From Isoetes taiwanensis (Eukaryota > Streptophyta > Lycopodiopsida > Isoetales > Isoetaceae): a DNA stretch of 64,000 bases. Where the stretch lies: NCBI GenBank assembly GCA_021234155.1, contig JAJEKV010000884.1:1-64000 (forward strand). Reading direction: 5' to 3'. Shown here in pieces: positions 48,301 to 61,221 of this stretch. The position numbers and the translations under genes were made by a program. The notes below the pieces were generated by a model. It was not told where the DNA came from. It saw only the letters and a list, made by a program, of their open reading frames with translations, and searched no databases. Position 1 is the stretch's first letter. Each line of letters opens with the position of its first letter.

Positions 48301-48340
48301 ATGGATGTTATCACCTATAATTCTAAGATATTCAACCATC
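45330..48340 (-). pseudogene. Ty3/gypsy pol remnant: reverse transcriptase, RNase H, integrase
   Basis: Minus strand, reading down from about 48340. Reverse transcriptase: ESKITLAPHAKAYKKSL near 47310, KMYINHWQLNKQT near 47190, FYKIDLRSGNHQIRMKGEDI near 47110, and FFDDIVIYSKSMEKH at 46895-46935 (catalytic aspartates kept). RNase H lies around 46690-46890. The integrase zinc region is at about 46500-46640 (LCVLKASRVRKILYDTH, LEPCCPDAKWEVIKD) and core pieces at 46030-46250 (ITNRDPKF, QSNGQ, IEDMLRNYIG). The C-terminal part has RVGSQTYKLDLPAHLKVHKV (45620-45690) and a chromodomain-like LVKWKHLPVKDTTW with LEKQYPDFMKEF down to 45370. All frames are broken many times, so it is an old dead copy. 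The gag region and LTRs are not identifiable. Its 3' flank is interrupted by the solo LTR and by the element at 40126. Confidence 0.88.
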
Positions 48341-48366
48341 TGATAGGTCCTCTAGCTTGCTTAAAG

Positions 48367-48470
48367 CTGGTGTAGTCGTTAATCGTTGGATGGTAGTGCA
48401 TCTATAACGTGTGTTGGTGGGGGGTTTGAGGGGGTGGGAGGTTTGATTCCCGCTACTGTGGGAATTTTTT
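48367..48470 (+). mobile_element. SINE-like or tRNA-like unit
   Basis: CTGGTGTAGTCGTTAATC at 48368 resembles the A-box region of plant tRNA-derived SINEs and GGTTTGATTCC at 48440-48450 is a near-perfect B box. A T7 run at 48464-48470 would stop pol III. Box spacing is long and the ends do not pair, so a functional tRNA is unlikely. Confidence 0.4.
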
Positions 48471-48602
48471 TAAGATGAGGTTCAGATGGATTGAAAAGCT
48501 AGAATGGGGTATTATAAGACACTAGGATGCATGGCAGATGCCTCAAATGTGCATTAAGAACTTTTCCTAAGCAATTTTGCAAAATTTTAGCTCAAAATCA
48601 TA

Positions 48603-49275
48603 TGACTCGGATCACTTCGCGCCAATGATGCATGCGTTCTCAACGCATAGGCCTCTGGCGCGGAATGACCCGAGTGCCCTGGTCTCTACCAAAAGTCAAC
48701 AATTTTAAGAACTATAAGACACTAAAATGCCTATTTGGGTCGATCCTAAGCTAACTAGCAACACGAAAATGCCTATTTGCCTCAATCCTAAAGCTAACTA
48801 GCAACTCATGGGCCGAATGACCCCGAAGTGCCACGGTCTCTACCAAAAGTCAACAATTTTAAGAACTATAAGACACTAAAATGCCTATTTGGATCGATCC
48901 TAAGCTAACTAGCAACATTAAAATGCCTATTTGGGTCAATCCTAAGCTAACTAGCAACTTATTTCATACTAAAAAGACATCTTAAAGTACAAATATAGGT
49001 GACTCGGATCACTTCACGCGGAAGGGGCCTGCGTTCGCGATGCAGAGGCCTTTGGCGCGGAGTGACCAGAGTGGCTTGATCTTGGCTACTTTTTGATATT
49101 TTTAGCAAAAATTAAGTGTTACACTGCATTTTTAGATAAATTCTAAGCATTCTAACATCTTTTAATACAAAATTTGGGTCAATTTTGCCCTAAATCAAGG
49201 GACTCAAGTCACCGTCGTGGAAGAACGTGTTCGCCACGAGAGGCCTTCGCTGCGGTTTGACCCGAGTTGACTTAT
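48603..49275. repeat. Second array of long two-tier hairpins with short tandem repeats between
   Basis: At 48606-48684 ACTCGGATCACTTCGCGCCA pairs with TGGCGCGGAATGACCCGAGT, and the loop holds a perfect inner stem ATGCGTT/AACGCAT. A second copy (49003-49075) keeps the outer arms CGGATCACTT/GGAGTGACCAG and CCTGCG/TGCAGAGG inside. A third (49199-49272) has GACTCAAGTCACCGTCGTGG against GCGGTTTGACCCGAGTTG. Between the first two, TAAGACACTAAAATGCCTAT and TTTGGGTCGATCCTAAGCTA with AACTAGCAAC recur four times (48714-48960). It lies just upstream of the gypsy pol remnant on its strand. Confidence 0.8.
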
Positions 49276-49359
49276 TTTTTTTTTTCCTTCCCCTTTTCGT
49301 CCTACCATTAATTCTAGGAACATATATACATACAAGCTCAAAATGTTATTCAAAGATTC

Positions 49360-49720
49360 CTAAATTTTATCTTTTCTAATCCTCCGTGCCAAGTTCATGT
49401 TCTTGAGCATAATGGTCATCCTCTTGGCATGAATGGTGCAGATCTTGGCCTCCTCGGCTTTGGCGCTACAGTGAGAGACTCGAGTATTCGTTGATGTGGC
49501 TCGGTAGGCATAGCCCATCTTGAACTCCCTGCATAGACCTTTGATGTAGGCACTCGACAAGAGACTTTCTGGATCATCAGACTGGTCCACTGTTGGCAAT
49601 GCCGAGCAGCTCTACTGTATTGGAGATTTGGCCCATGGCGGACCTTCTTCGGAGAATCGAGTCGAGGTGGTGGAGGCTTGTTTTTTGACCCTGGTTGGCT
49701 ACTGTCGGATCCATCCGGTG
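49360..49720 (-). pseudogene. Histone H3-like pseudogene
   Basis: Histone H3 is a nucleosome core protein. The minus frame ending TAG at 49360 finishes ICTIHAKRMTIMLKNMNL, then ARRIRKDKI, aligned with the invariant H3 C-terminus ([22 protein letters not shown]). Just before it GLCREFK matches the LVREIAQ region. In the overlapping frame upstream SPKKVRHGP and RAARHCQQWTSLMIQKV follow the KKPHRFRPG and REIRKYQKSTELLIRKL helices position by position (R, R, Q, T, L, I, K conserved). The two frames are joined by a shift near 49550, and the middle (helix 2) is shortened. H3 is normally almost invariant, so this amount of change means a dead copy or a derivative of a fast-evolving H3 variant such as CENH3; the C-terminus looks more like canonical H3. 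Confidence 0.72.
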
Positions 49721-50342
49721 ATATCTTGCATCTTTGCCTTCTTCTTTCGTACTCAACATCTTTGCTTGACTTTAGATAGCTTCGCTGATCTTGCCCTCCT
49801 TGGACTACATTGGATATGGTTGCCAAGCATAGACTCCGTCTGTTCTTCGGCCTCCTCTTCCTCTTCTTCTTTAGCCTCTTGCTCCCCCCTCTTGTTGGTG
49901 TCGTCTTTCCTCCTCAAGCTCATCCTCCTCCAGTTCGTCCGGCTGTGGTTCTCTGATAACCATGCTTCCCCTATGCCTAGCTTCGCGCCTCTTTGTTCGC
50001 TTCTCCCTTGCCTACGTCTCTTCCTTCCTTTTCTTCCGCATTGGTGGCTCACTCCCCTTGCTACTATTCCTGCTGCTGGGGTTGCTCGTATTGCCGAGGC
50101 ACGGGGGGTTCACCTTTATCACATGAGCATATGCCACCTGCGTGCTTAAGGTGAGAAGAAACACCCCTATATACGTACGCAAAAGTGTTGGAAAAACCCC
50201 CTTCCGTGGACAAAACACACTAGAATGTCAGTAAGAGGGGGATTTAAACCCCTAGTATACGTCACAGCTTGGCGTCGAGAAAACCCCTTCCATACACTCA
50301 CTAGGTTTATACGGGTCTTCTGTGTGAATCCCCCATGTGCCG
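49721..50342. other. Region upstream of the H3 remnant, no gene supported
   Basis: A minus frame (49753-50052) is rich in Lys, Arg and Glu with a run of acidic residues, and the + frame over it is Leu/Ser/Cys-rich; both reflect a purine-rich minus strand. No domain recognised. It could be an extended tail of the H3-like gene or unrelated. Confidence 0.3.
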
Positions 50343-50540
50343 AGGTTGCTCCTACTGCTTGCTACGCACCTACTCTTCCTGGTGTTGGGGTTGCTCCTAC
50401 TGCTTGCTGCTCACCTACTCTTCCTGGTATTGGGGTTGCTCGTACTGTCGAGGTTGCTCTTGCTACTTGCTCCTCATCTACTCTTCCGTTCTTTGGGATT
50501 GCTCTGTTGCGAGGGTTGCTCTTGCTACTTGCTCCCTCAC
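50343..50540. repeat. Minisatellite of about 48-60 bp units
   Basis: GGTTGCTCCTACTGCTTGCT, then CACCTACTCTTCCTGGT, repeats twice almost exactly and twice more with changes (CTTGCTACTTGCTCC, CATCTACTCTTCC). The minus reading gives GRVGEQQAVGATPTP repeats; the + reading is also open. I treat it as noncoding repeat DNA. Confidence 0.8.
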
Positions 50541-51801
50541 CCTCGTGGCGAGGCGCCATCACGATCTCAATTTCCCACGAGCCTTGCGATCATTCACCTG
50601 AAGTGATAAGTCGTTGCTCCTCCAAGAGGAAAGCGATTTTATGCGAAGGGCTTGAATGGCTAAGCGATCTTAAGCCCACGGGGGAAAAAGCGGGGAGGTA
50701 AATTTTGGCAAATGTTTTCTATTCAAATTAACGTTTGTGCTTAAAGCTTGAAAATAAAAGTTCATAGATTTTTGCCTCGAATTTGATAAAATAAAACCCT
50801 TTAGTTATCTTCCCACTTGACTAAAATGTAAATTTATATGATATTGAAATTCTTATATTGGCAAAATTTTCTTGGTTAGTGGCTAAGTGCATGACAAATG
50901 ATTCAATATGCTTTCATTCCAGAACAATAACAAAGATTCAAAGTACAATTATATTTATATTAGGGTCAAATGCATCCAAATAGTTAATTTGGTGCTTATC
51001 TTTAAGATCAACCTGCAAAGAATCCTTAAAATGCTCACTACATAACATTCTTCATAATCTTTAACCTAAAAACTTAAAGATTCCGTTCATTATCCATCAA
51101 AGAATGATTGATATAGCTAATGGCAACTCCTAAATTAAAGAGGTCCTTGATGATTCAATATGGCTATTTGAATTGGTCGGGATGAACAGAATCAACTTGG
51201 AGGAAATTTAGCATGCCATGATCGGCTAATCTTGGCTAAACTCTAGGCGTCCAAATTTTTTCCTTCTTGGAATGGCTAAATTATTTTTCCTTGAAAATGA
51301 TCTTTGTTAACTTTAGCCACAAAATTTGACTAAAAGGTCTAAAAATCCATTTAGGCGGGAATTTTAGCCACTCTTTAATACCACAGCCTCAAGAATTTTG
51401 CTTAGCCATACCCGTGAGTGCTTCAAGGTTTTGATTACAAGTGGTGCTTCCAACCTTCCTAGCTTCTTGTTTAGTCCTCGGAGCGGCTTCCTTGATGGCA
51501 GCTTTGGAGCTCTTGCCTCTATTAGCTTATAATTTGCCGATCTACAATTGCGTTTTGGGACTCTTATGGCAGCTTTGGAGATTAGCTTATAATTTGCCTT
51601 ACAAGGATAAAGGAGAGGTTCAAGCTATTATTTGGGAACTTCTAAGGAGTAGAGGTGCTTCCATAGATTTAGTAGCTACTTTTCTTAAGAGTAAATTTAT
51701 TATAACTATGGGTTATTAGTTAAAGGTACTTTCCCTACTTACTTAACTATTTCACGAAATTTCCTATTTATTTTTGGCCAAATATTACATGTTATGGGTT
51801 T
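50541..51801. other. No gene supported; one 92-codon ORF with an internal duplication
   Basis: The + frame 51441-51719 is partly built from a duplicated block (TGGCAGCTTTGGAG with ATTAGCTTATAATTTGCC, copies at 51497 and 51562). Its second half, KGEVQAIIWELLRSRGASID, looks protein-like but is unrecognised. The remainder is AT-rich. Confidence 0.3.
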
Positions 51802-52008
51802 ACATGTTATGCCACATGGCTCCAATAGGATGGTTCCGTGTGGCGACGTGGAAAATGGTCTTAACCTAAGGTTGCTAAGTTATATGAATAACTTAGCCAT
51901 GCACCCTATGCACTAATCTATGGTATACAAGGCTATGAAGGTAGATTTGTATAGTGACGGACCCGAAAATATACGTATTTATGGCGTATATTTCCCTGGA
52001 ACGTCACA
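51802..52008 (-). repeat. LTR fragment (start of a minus-strand LTR)
   Basis: On the - strand it starts TGTGACGTTCCAGGGAAATA and follows the LTR at 31245-32876 for about 207 bp (ATGCCACATGGCTCCAATAG on the + strand in both). Then it breaks off. It is the first 12% of an LTR, truncated or cut by later insertion. Confidence 0.8.
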
Positions 52009-52351
52009 ACATCCAAGGTATTACAAAGCTCATCTTGTTTGCCATTGAAGAATTGTTTCTCAAGAAACAATAGACAAGTTATACAATTCTCTCAATCCTT
52101 ACGTATCAAATTGTCAGATTGCCAAGATTTACTACCATGTTTACACAATCTTAATAAAATAGGCATATCATTTTGATCGTCGTATAACACTTATGCCACA
52201 GTATATAATTTTGATCATTCTAAGAGACATGCTAATTTACAACAGGCTAATGGAGACGATTATTACCTTACTGCCGATGACTTTAAGGCTGCTTCAGAAG
52301 CGGATGTTGTTTTCTCTTGCAAGCAGGGGAAGAGGTTGAAACGAGGATCTG
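52009..52351. other. Unidentified stretch with a codon-like + frame
   Basis: From about 52068 to 52385 one + frame has a single stop (TGA at 52175) and reads LRIKLSDCQDLLPCLHNLNK, then YYLTADDFKAASEADVVFSC and KQGKRLKRGSARLRVFAS. I do not recognise it; it may be a scrap of a host gene. It is followed directly by the broken 3' end of a LINE fragment on the other strand. Confidence 0.25.
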
Positions 52352-52937
52352 CTAGACTAAGAGTTTTTGCTTCCTGGATATCCATTGTCTTAAATCAGAT
52401 TTTACTAACACCACTTCATCCCATTGTATATCCCATTTATTGAGCCACTTCTTGACATCTTCGAACAAACCATTCTCCTTGTTGGCCAACAAAGCCCTGC
52501 GTGTAGGTCTAGTGTCATCCAGGAGTAACACCTTCTTAAAATACGTAATGCATCTAAAGATCGCTTCCCCTTCCAAATGCATGAGACAATATTCTGCTAA
52601 CATCATAGAGTAAGGTGTTTGGGCTTGAACTCCTAATTCCTGTCTCAATAATTTTTTTAAAACCTGCTCAATATCATCCCATAAGCATTCAGCAAACTTG
52701 GTCCCCAAATTTCACATCCATATAAGACTACGCTCTGCACAAGCAACTGAAAGAGTCTCACCTTAAGATTCCATGACCAAAGACGTGTTCTCCTATACAT
52801 GCTCTGCAATGCATATAAAGCCCTTTGTCCACCATCAATTCGTTGTGTGATGCATGCATTCCATCTATGATTCCTGTTAAATACAAGACCCAAATATTTG
52901 TATAAAACACAAATACTTACCACACTCCTCTTGTGTG

Positions 52938-52940
<3 letters not shown>
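52352..52940 (-). mobile_element. LINE fragment A (3' part of reverse transcriptase and beyond)
   Basis: The - strand after the (TC)n tract reads SVVSICVLYKYLGLVFNRNH, RWNACITQRIDGGQRALYAL, SVVLYGCEIWGPSL, then after a frameshift near 52700 CLWDDIEQVLKKLLRQELGV and KWDIQWDEVVLVKSDLRQWI, losing similarity near 52370. It matches the copy at 57889-62182 (CDSYKYLGLIFSRNHRWNAC; CLWDDMEQVLKKFLRLELGV) at about three of four residues. The 5' side is truncated exactly at the (GA/TC)n tract 52941-53019. The 3' side lacks the zinc-finger part. Confidence 0.88.
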
Positions 52941-53024
<84 letters not shown>

Positions 53025-53075
53025 GAGAGAGGAGGAGGGAGAGAGAGAGGGAGATGAGAGAGGAGGAGGAGGATA
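52941..53075. repeat. (GA)n microsatellite between LINE fragments A and B
   Basis: Perfect AG dinucleotides 52941-53019, then a degenerate GGA/GAGA-rich stretch to 53075. It sits at the 5' truncation point of fragment A and the 3' end of fragment B (minus-strand sense). Confidence 0.97.
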
Positions 53076-53099
53076 AGACCATCAGGGAGACCATGTTTA

Positions 53100-54428
<1,329 letters not shown>

Positions 54429-54510
54429 TATATATAGATAGATAGATATATTTTACCAAAGATCCAACCCGACATGTATATATATATGGGCCCTACCCCA
54501 ACCATAAAAA

Positions 54511-54575
54511 GAGAGAGAGAGATAGAGAGAGAGATAGATAGAGAGAAAAGAGAGAGAGAGAGAGAGAGAGAGAGA
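54511..54575. repeat. Imperfect (GA)n microsatellite
   Basis: GAGAGAGATAGAGAGAGAGA-type sequence 86 bases beyond the previous tract, separated by TATA-rich DNA and GGGCCCTACCCC. Confidence 0.95.
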
Positions 54576-55153
54576 ACACCTTAGCCATAGCTAAACCCAA
54601 TGAAATTAATCTTTAACAACATAAATGTAAGATAGTATTAAAAATAAGACCGTAACATTGTTCTCTTAAAGTAAACTATAAATAACATTCACAGCAACAG
54701 AACAAATTACTCCCTTCTACGAAGGCAACTCCTGTTGTTCAAATACAACAAAGGTCAACGTCTTTGCTGTTACCTGCATCCATAGAAAGCAAACAAACGA
54801 AGTTAGTTCGCAATCCATATTATAGGTGTCGTCGCAAAGAACCACTTGTTATCGATGTCAGACCTTATTAGTATCCATGAATGTAAAATACGGTCCAGAA
54901 GGAATTAATTTAATAAGTTATAATGTAGCACATATTTAGATTGCATCAGCCTAATTTTGCTACGTATTCCGGAGCCAAAAATAAACAGAACAAGCCTTCC
55001 TTAAACATCCAAATGCTTAGCATTACCTTCCGTGTATGATAGGAAATCTAAAACATATGAAGAATAAGGTAAAAAAACCAGCAGTCATAGGTCTGGAACA
55101 GCAAAACTACCAGGGGGCGAGAAGTGTTAACCATTTGAAATCAATCGCAGCAT
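54576..55153. other. No feature recognised
   Basis: AT-rich. It may include the 3' end of the exon-bearing unit at 55154-56018 on the minus strand, but I find no further exon with confidence. Confidence 0.35.
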
Positions 55154-56018
55154 TCAAACAACATAGTCATGGAGAAATTTAGGGTAAAAAGTGACCAAAT
55201 AAATAGACATTGATTCAAGTGCTTTGATTGGCAATGAGTTTAATTTTATCTGAGACCAGCAAAAGAAACCAGTTTTCAGCCACCGAGTAGAGGTAAAAAC
55301 ATTAGTATGAAAATTTGAACTGAGTTCAGAATCTATAAAGCACACGGATATATCATAGACAGAAATTATTACCTCATTCAGACTACTAGTTGAGTCTATG
55401 ATGTGGAGACAAAAAATACCATGTGGACAATTCATAAATTTGAATCCTTATTGTTAAAATAGAAAATCACATTATATAACGATAAGATGCAAAAAGTCCA
55501 ATGGAATTCTGGTCTGAATCAGCCGTATGTAAAGTCAAGAGCAGAATTTTGAGAAGACAAATCTAATAGACATGATTATACCATCAAAAAGTCTGACCTG
55601 ATTTGAAGATCCCTCTTCATCAACCAGCTCGGACGCAGATGCCATAATTTGGTTTGTAGAAGATTGAAAAAAACTATTGCCCAGAGGAAAACAAAACCGT
55701 TTAATAGCTGCCACTATTTCAAGAAGAGGATGACACAAAGCGTAGAAGAGTAATTACAACAGAGTATCTGGCTTTATGTAATTGAAAGTTCATCTATGGC
55801 TGTATTTAAACGAAAATCCGGCAATCCTTACCTGGATCGGCAGCCAAACAAGTGTCATCATCTGGAAAACGATTTTGGCATGACTTCTCAGTGTTCGGAA
55901 TGCCCCAAGGAAGATTTGGGTTAGGAAATCGGTGGCACCATCTGTCATACGTTCCGAATAAACACAGCAACCCTAATCGATGAAGAGAAAAAGACTTTTT
56001 TATTTTCCGGCTTTCCAA
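55154..56018 (-). pseudogene. Exon-like blocks of an unidentified spliced gene
   Basis: Minus strand. Block 1 (56018-55832) starts ATG and reads RLGLLCLFGTYDRWCHRFPN, then DDDTCLAADP, ending at a good donor CCAG|GTAAGG. Block 2 (55707-55598) starts after TGGCAG, joins in phase and reads IKRFCFPLGNSFFQSSTNQI, then ASASELVDEEGSSNQ, followed by |GTCAGAC. Block 3 (about 55445-55373) contains FMNCPHGIFCLHIIDSTSSL before |GTAATAA. Block 4 (55249-55154) begins after CTCAG and ends NSLPIKALESMSIYL...FLHDYVV with TGA. The FCFP motif with a following acidic linker recalls the uDENN start of plant DENN-domain proteins, but this is a guess. Phase between blocks 2 and 3 does not fit, so it may be dead. 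Confidence 0.35.
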
Positions 56019-56277
56019 TATTTGTTAATATCATAAGGTTAACAACCAACAAAGGCATAATCCGAAACGAATTTTTATTTTTTTATTTTTTATTGGGACA
56101 ATGGATCAAAAGAGGTCTTTAGAACATGTAGTAAGCCCCTTATGTAGTCATGGAAATCTAAGAACAAAAGATGTCTTTACCCTGTAAATGAGCTTAAGGA
56201 ACCGTCGTTCACGAAATAAGTAAGCTGGAAAGACTAAGTGACCAATTAAATTTTAATAGCAGCACAACAATACCTTG

Positions 56278-57895
<1,618 letters not shown>

Positions 57896-57935
57896 GTCTA
57901 TGGGAGGCCTAAAAGACCTATTAGACAATCCTCTT

Positions 57936-60900
57936 TTAAACATCTTCATAAAATAATAGATGAGTTTCCGAATCCTCATCTAGCTCATCACTCTCACTCA
58001 AAATATCTGAGTTATCAATGTTAACAACAGTTTGAGATTCCAAACAAGTATCTCTATGATGTAAAAGTTCTATCACATATTTTCCTAACACATCTCCCTC
58101 CAATGTGAAAAGAGTTGGGAGATCTACATGATTAATACCATATTTATCTCGCAGCGCAGCATAGGCCATACATCGAAGTAATACATGATCCTCATCTTCA
58201 ACTTGACCTGTGCTACATAACTTACAATATCTTTGATCCCTCAGTAGAATATGCCCCCATCTCCCCACCTCTATACCCAAGTGATGTGAACTGAGACGAA
58301 TCCTGCAAATATTGTGTCTCTTTTTGTATTGAGATATTTTCCTGTAAGTGTATAGCTGGTAGCAAGTTCGGGTTTATACCCATCTTTGTCTTAGGCTGCG
58401 ACCATAGTCTTCTTTGTATCTTATCAGAAATCCATTGTCTTAGGTCTGAAACCAAGACTACCTCTTCCCATTGTATATCCCATTTTCTGAGCCAGTTCTC
58501 CATATCATGCAATATTCCCTTTTCTTTACTAGATACCAAAGCTCTGTATACAAGGCGAGATTCATCCAATGCTAACACTCTCTTAAGATAAGTAACACAC
58601 CTCAACATGGCTTCCCCTTCAAGAGGTAGAAGTCCACTTTCGGCCAACATCATGGGGTAAGGCGTTTGGGCTTTGACTCCCAGCTCCAATCTCAAGAATT
58701 TCTTCAGGACCTGCTCCATATCATCCCATAAGCATTGAGGGAGACTTGCTCCCCATATCTCGCACCTATACAGGACCACACTCTGTACTAGTGTCTGATA
58801 AAGCTTTACCTTAAGTTTCCAAGACCAAAGATGAGCCCTTCGACACATACTCTGTAATGCATACAATGCCGTGTACCCTTCATCAATTCACTTCGATATG
58901 CATGCATTCCATCTATGATTCCTGCTGAAAATAAGGCCCAAATATTTATAAGAATCACACATACTTACAGTATTCCCCTTATAGCTAAAAATGGGTTCCT
59001 GTTTGAGAGTGCCCACTGTCATAATGCTCGTCTTATCCAAGTTTACTTGCATGCCAGTATGGTCACAAAAGACCGCCAAACTATTCAGATGTTGCTGCAT
59101 GTGGTCTTTTGAGCGTGCAAATAGTACCACATCATCTGCATACATCAACAATTGTAGAATATATCCATGTATCTCAGTGCCTCCCGAACAATTATCATGA
59201 AGCCATGCCTCTAAGCTATCTATGAACAAACCAAATAGGGTTGGGGATAAGGGACAACCTTGTTTCACCCCAATATTGCTCTCCACATGATCAGGGATTT
59301 CCAATGAAAGGGGTTGGGATAATTGCACAAGTACCTTTTCGTAGAAAATCTGGACCGCATCTCTAAGCTCCAATTGGCACATTAAGCTTCTCAAGCCTTT
59401 CCCATAGATGTGCAGGAACCTTATCAAAAGCCTTCCACGAAATCAACAAAAGCTATATATTTGGTTTCTTGGTCCCCTTGACATTGTCAAAGACCGTTTT
59501 CAACACCAACAGATGATCTAAAGTAGATCTGCGCCAGGCCTAAAGCTTTGCCTGTGTTTAAAGCTCTTATGGTTAATTTCAGCCCATATGCTTATTTGTT
59601 TTTCTAAGATGGATGCGAATAACTTAGAAAACAAATTACTCACCAAAATCGTTTCAGAATTGTTCGCGTGTCATGGCGAGACCCGCCTTTGAATATTGGC
59701 ACCACCCTATTCTTGCACCGTCAAATGGGAAACCTTGCTTCAAAGCAAGGTTAGGCATCGCGATGTAATCATAGGAACTATGCCGGTCCAGCCCATTTTA
59801 TATGTTCTCGCACTAAGGAAATTCAAGTCTGATGCTTTGCAATTAGCGGGGATGAGATCCCCATCGGTTACATCTTCTTCCTTGATGGTCCGGTCGAGCT
59901 TATGCCACTTATGCTCTCCATTCTAGGCTATGATCTGAGACCCATTACATGTTCCCATAATGCTCTTGCTTCTAGCGGGATTTCCTTTTGCACATTCCTC
60001 TTAAGCCCATTCCAGAATAGTTTAGGTTCTTCCGGTATCTACGGCATAAAGTTTCTTGCCTTTGGCTGATGTATTTTTCTCTTCTTACCCCTTACTATTC
60101 GCTTATAATACCGCTTATACTGTGCTTTAAGATGTAAATCACACTTTTTCCATTGATCTTTAGCATCCCGGCATTCCTTATCAAACCATGCCTTACATGG
60201 TAGCCTTTTCGAGCTCTCTGGGAAGTAAATATTGCCTTTGCTGCATTTTCCAGAAGCTTGAGTAGCTGCTGGTTCATGGTATATAAATCTCCATCCCATT
60301 GCATCGACTTATCTTGTCTTCTACATATGCAGTGCGTGTTGGAGGTAAGGTTTCAAGTGATACGAGTGGTTTGCATAACTTCGTTCTTGAACAGGTTGCT
60401 TAACATTTATGGTAACAAATAATGGGTTGTGGTCTGACTCAATCTCCTCATCGCCTACTAAGAAATCAGCAAGATCATGCAACGAATTCTCTGCTATGGC
60501 CACATAATCAACTGTACTCCTTGTTCTACATGTGTTTTTAAATGCAGCGGAATCTAAGCCATTACATATGATCAAACCTGGCTTATTATTACACAAGCAG
60601 GAGGCTGTCTACCACTCTTGGTGATAACCAAGTCTTTTGATCTTCTCCTCCTACACATTAAGTACATGTCACAATCATCCATTTCTTCTAACCAGTGATT
60701 CTTATTCTTATTACTTTTGTGGCGTAGCGACCCGGGAACTGTCCAATCCGGCCATTAAAATCTCTGCCGGGATTACTTTGCCTCGTTCACGGAAATACAT
60801 AACATCTGTTCAAGAGCAAAAAAACATGTCATCATTAGATACATCAATTTCTGAATATATTTTGGTGTGTCTAGGTGCAAAGTAGCAGTTGCCATGTAAG

Positions 60901-61220
60901 AAGGAATATGTGATCCTCTATTTCCAACCAAATGTCTTGGCCATTTTATCTTTTCGATACCGATTGATTACATCCTTATAAAATTTTGGTCGAATAAAAC
61001 ATACAATGCCACCATTACCCATGTCTATATCTTTAAATCTTATATTTTGCACATAATAAATCATTTCAAATCCGTCAATTTACGGAAGTGCATATACATC
61101 ATTCTCCTTCATTTCTACAAAGCAAATTACATCCACCTTCCTAAAATCCATGTATGCTAAGAGTCTTATCAATTGTCGGTCGATTGATATTCCAAATCGC
61201 TGACCCTTAGCCCCCTCCAT
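57936..61220 (-). pseudogene. LINE ORF2: endonuclease, reverse transcriptase, C-terminal zinc finger
   Basis: ATG at 61220 starts MEGAKGQRFGISIDRQLIRL, then DFRKVDVICFVEMKENDVYA, the opening of the APE-type endonuclease. Its GDFNGRIGQFPGRY segment lies near 60745 and STVDYVAIAENSL with IESDHNPLFVTI at 60400-60500 closes the domain. Reverse transcriptase: STLDHLLVLKTVFDNVKGTK near 59490, KAFDKVPAHLWERL near 59420, NIGVKQGCPLSPTLFGLF (motif B) near 59260 and LLMYADDVVLFARSKDHM (motif C) near 59130. Then SYKYLGLIFSRNHRWN, SVVLYRCEIWGASLPQCLWD, and the zinc finger CKLCSTGQVEDEDHVLLRC at 58165-58225. The acidic C-terminus ends at 57936. Open pieces are 59427-58888, 58866-58222 and 58280-57936; elsewhere frames are shifted repeatedly. 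Confidence 0.88.
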
Positions 61221-61221
61221 A

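Noticed and set aside
49753-50052. Lys/Glu-rich minus frame as an extended histone tail
   Set aside because: No in-frame link to the H3-like segment could be shown and composition alone is not evidence.
50225-50701. 158-codon + frame rich in Ala, Pro and Thr
   Set aside because: Mostly a minisatellite read in one frame; the other strand and frames are equally open.
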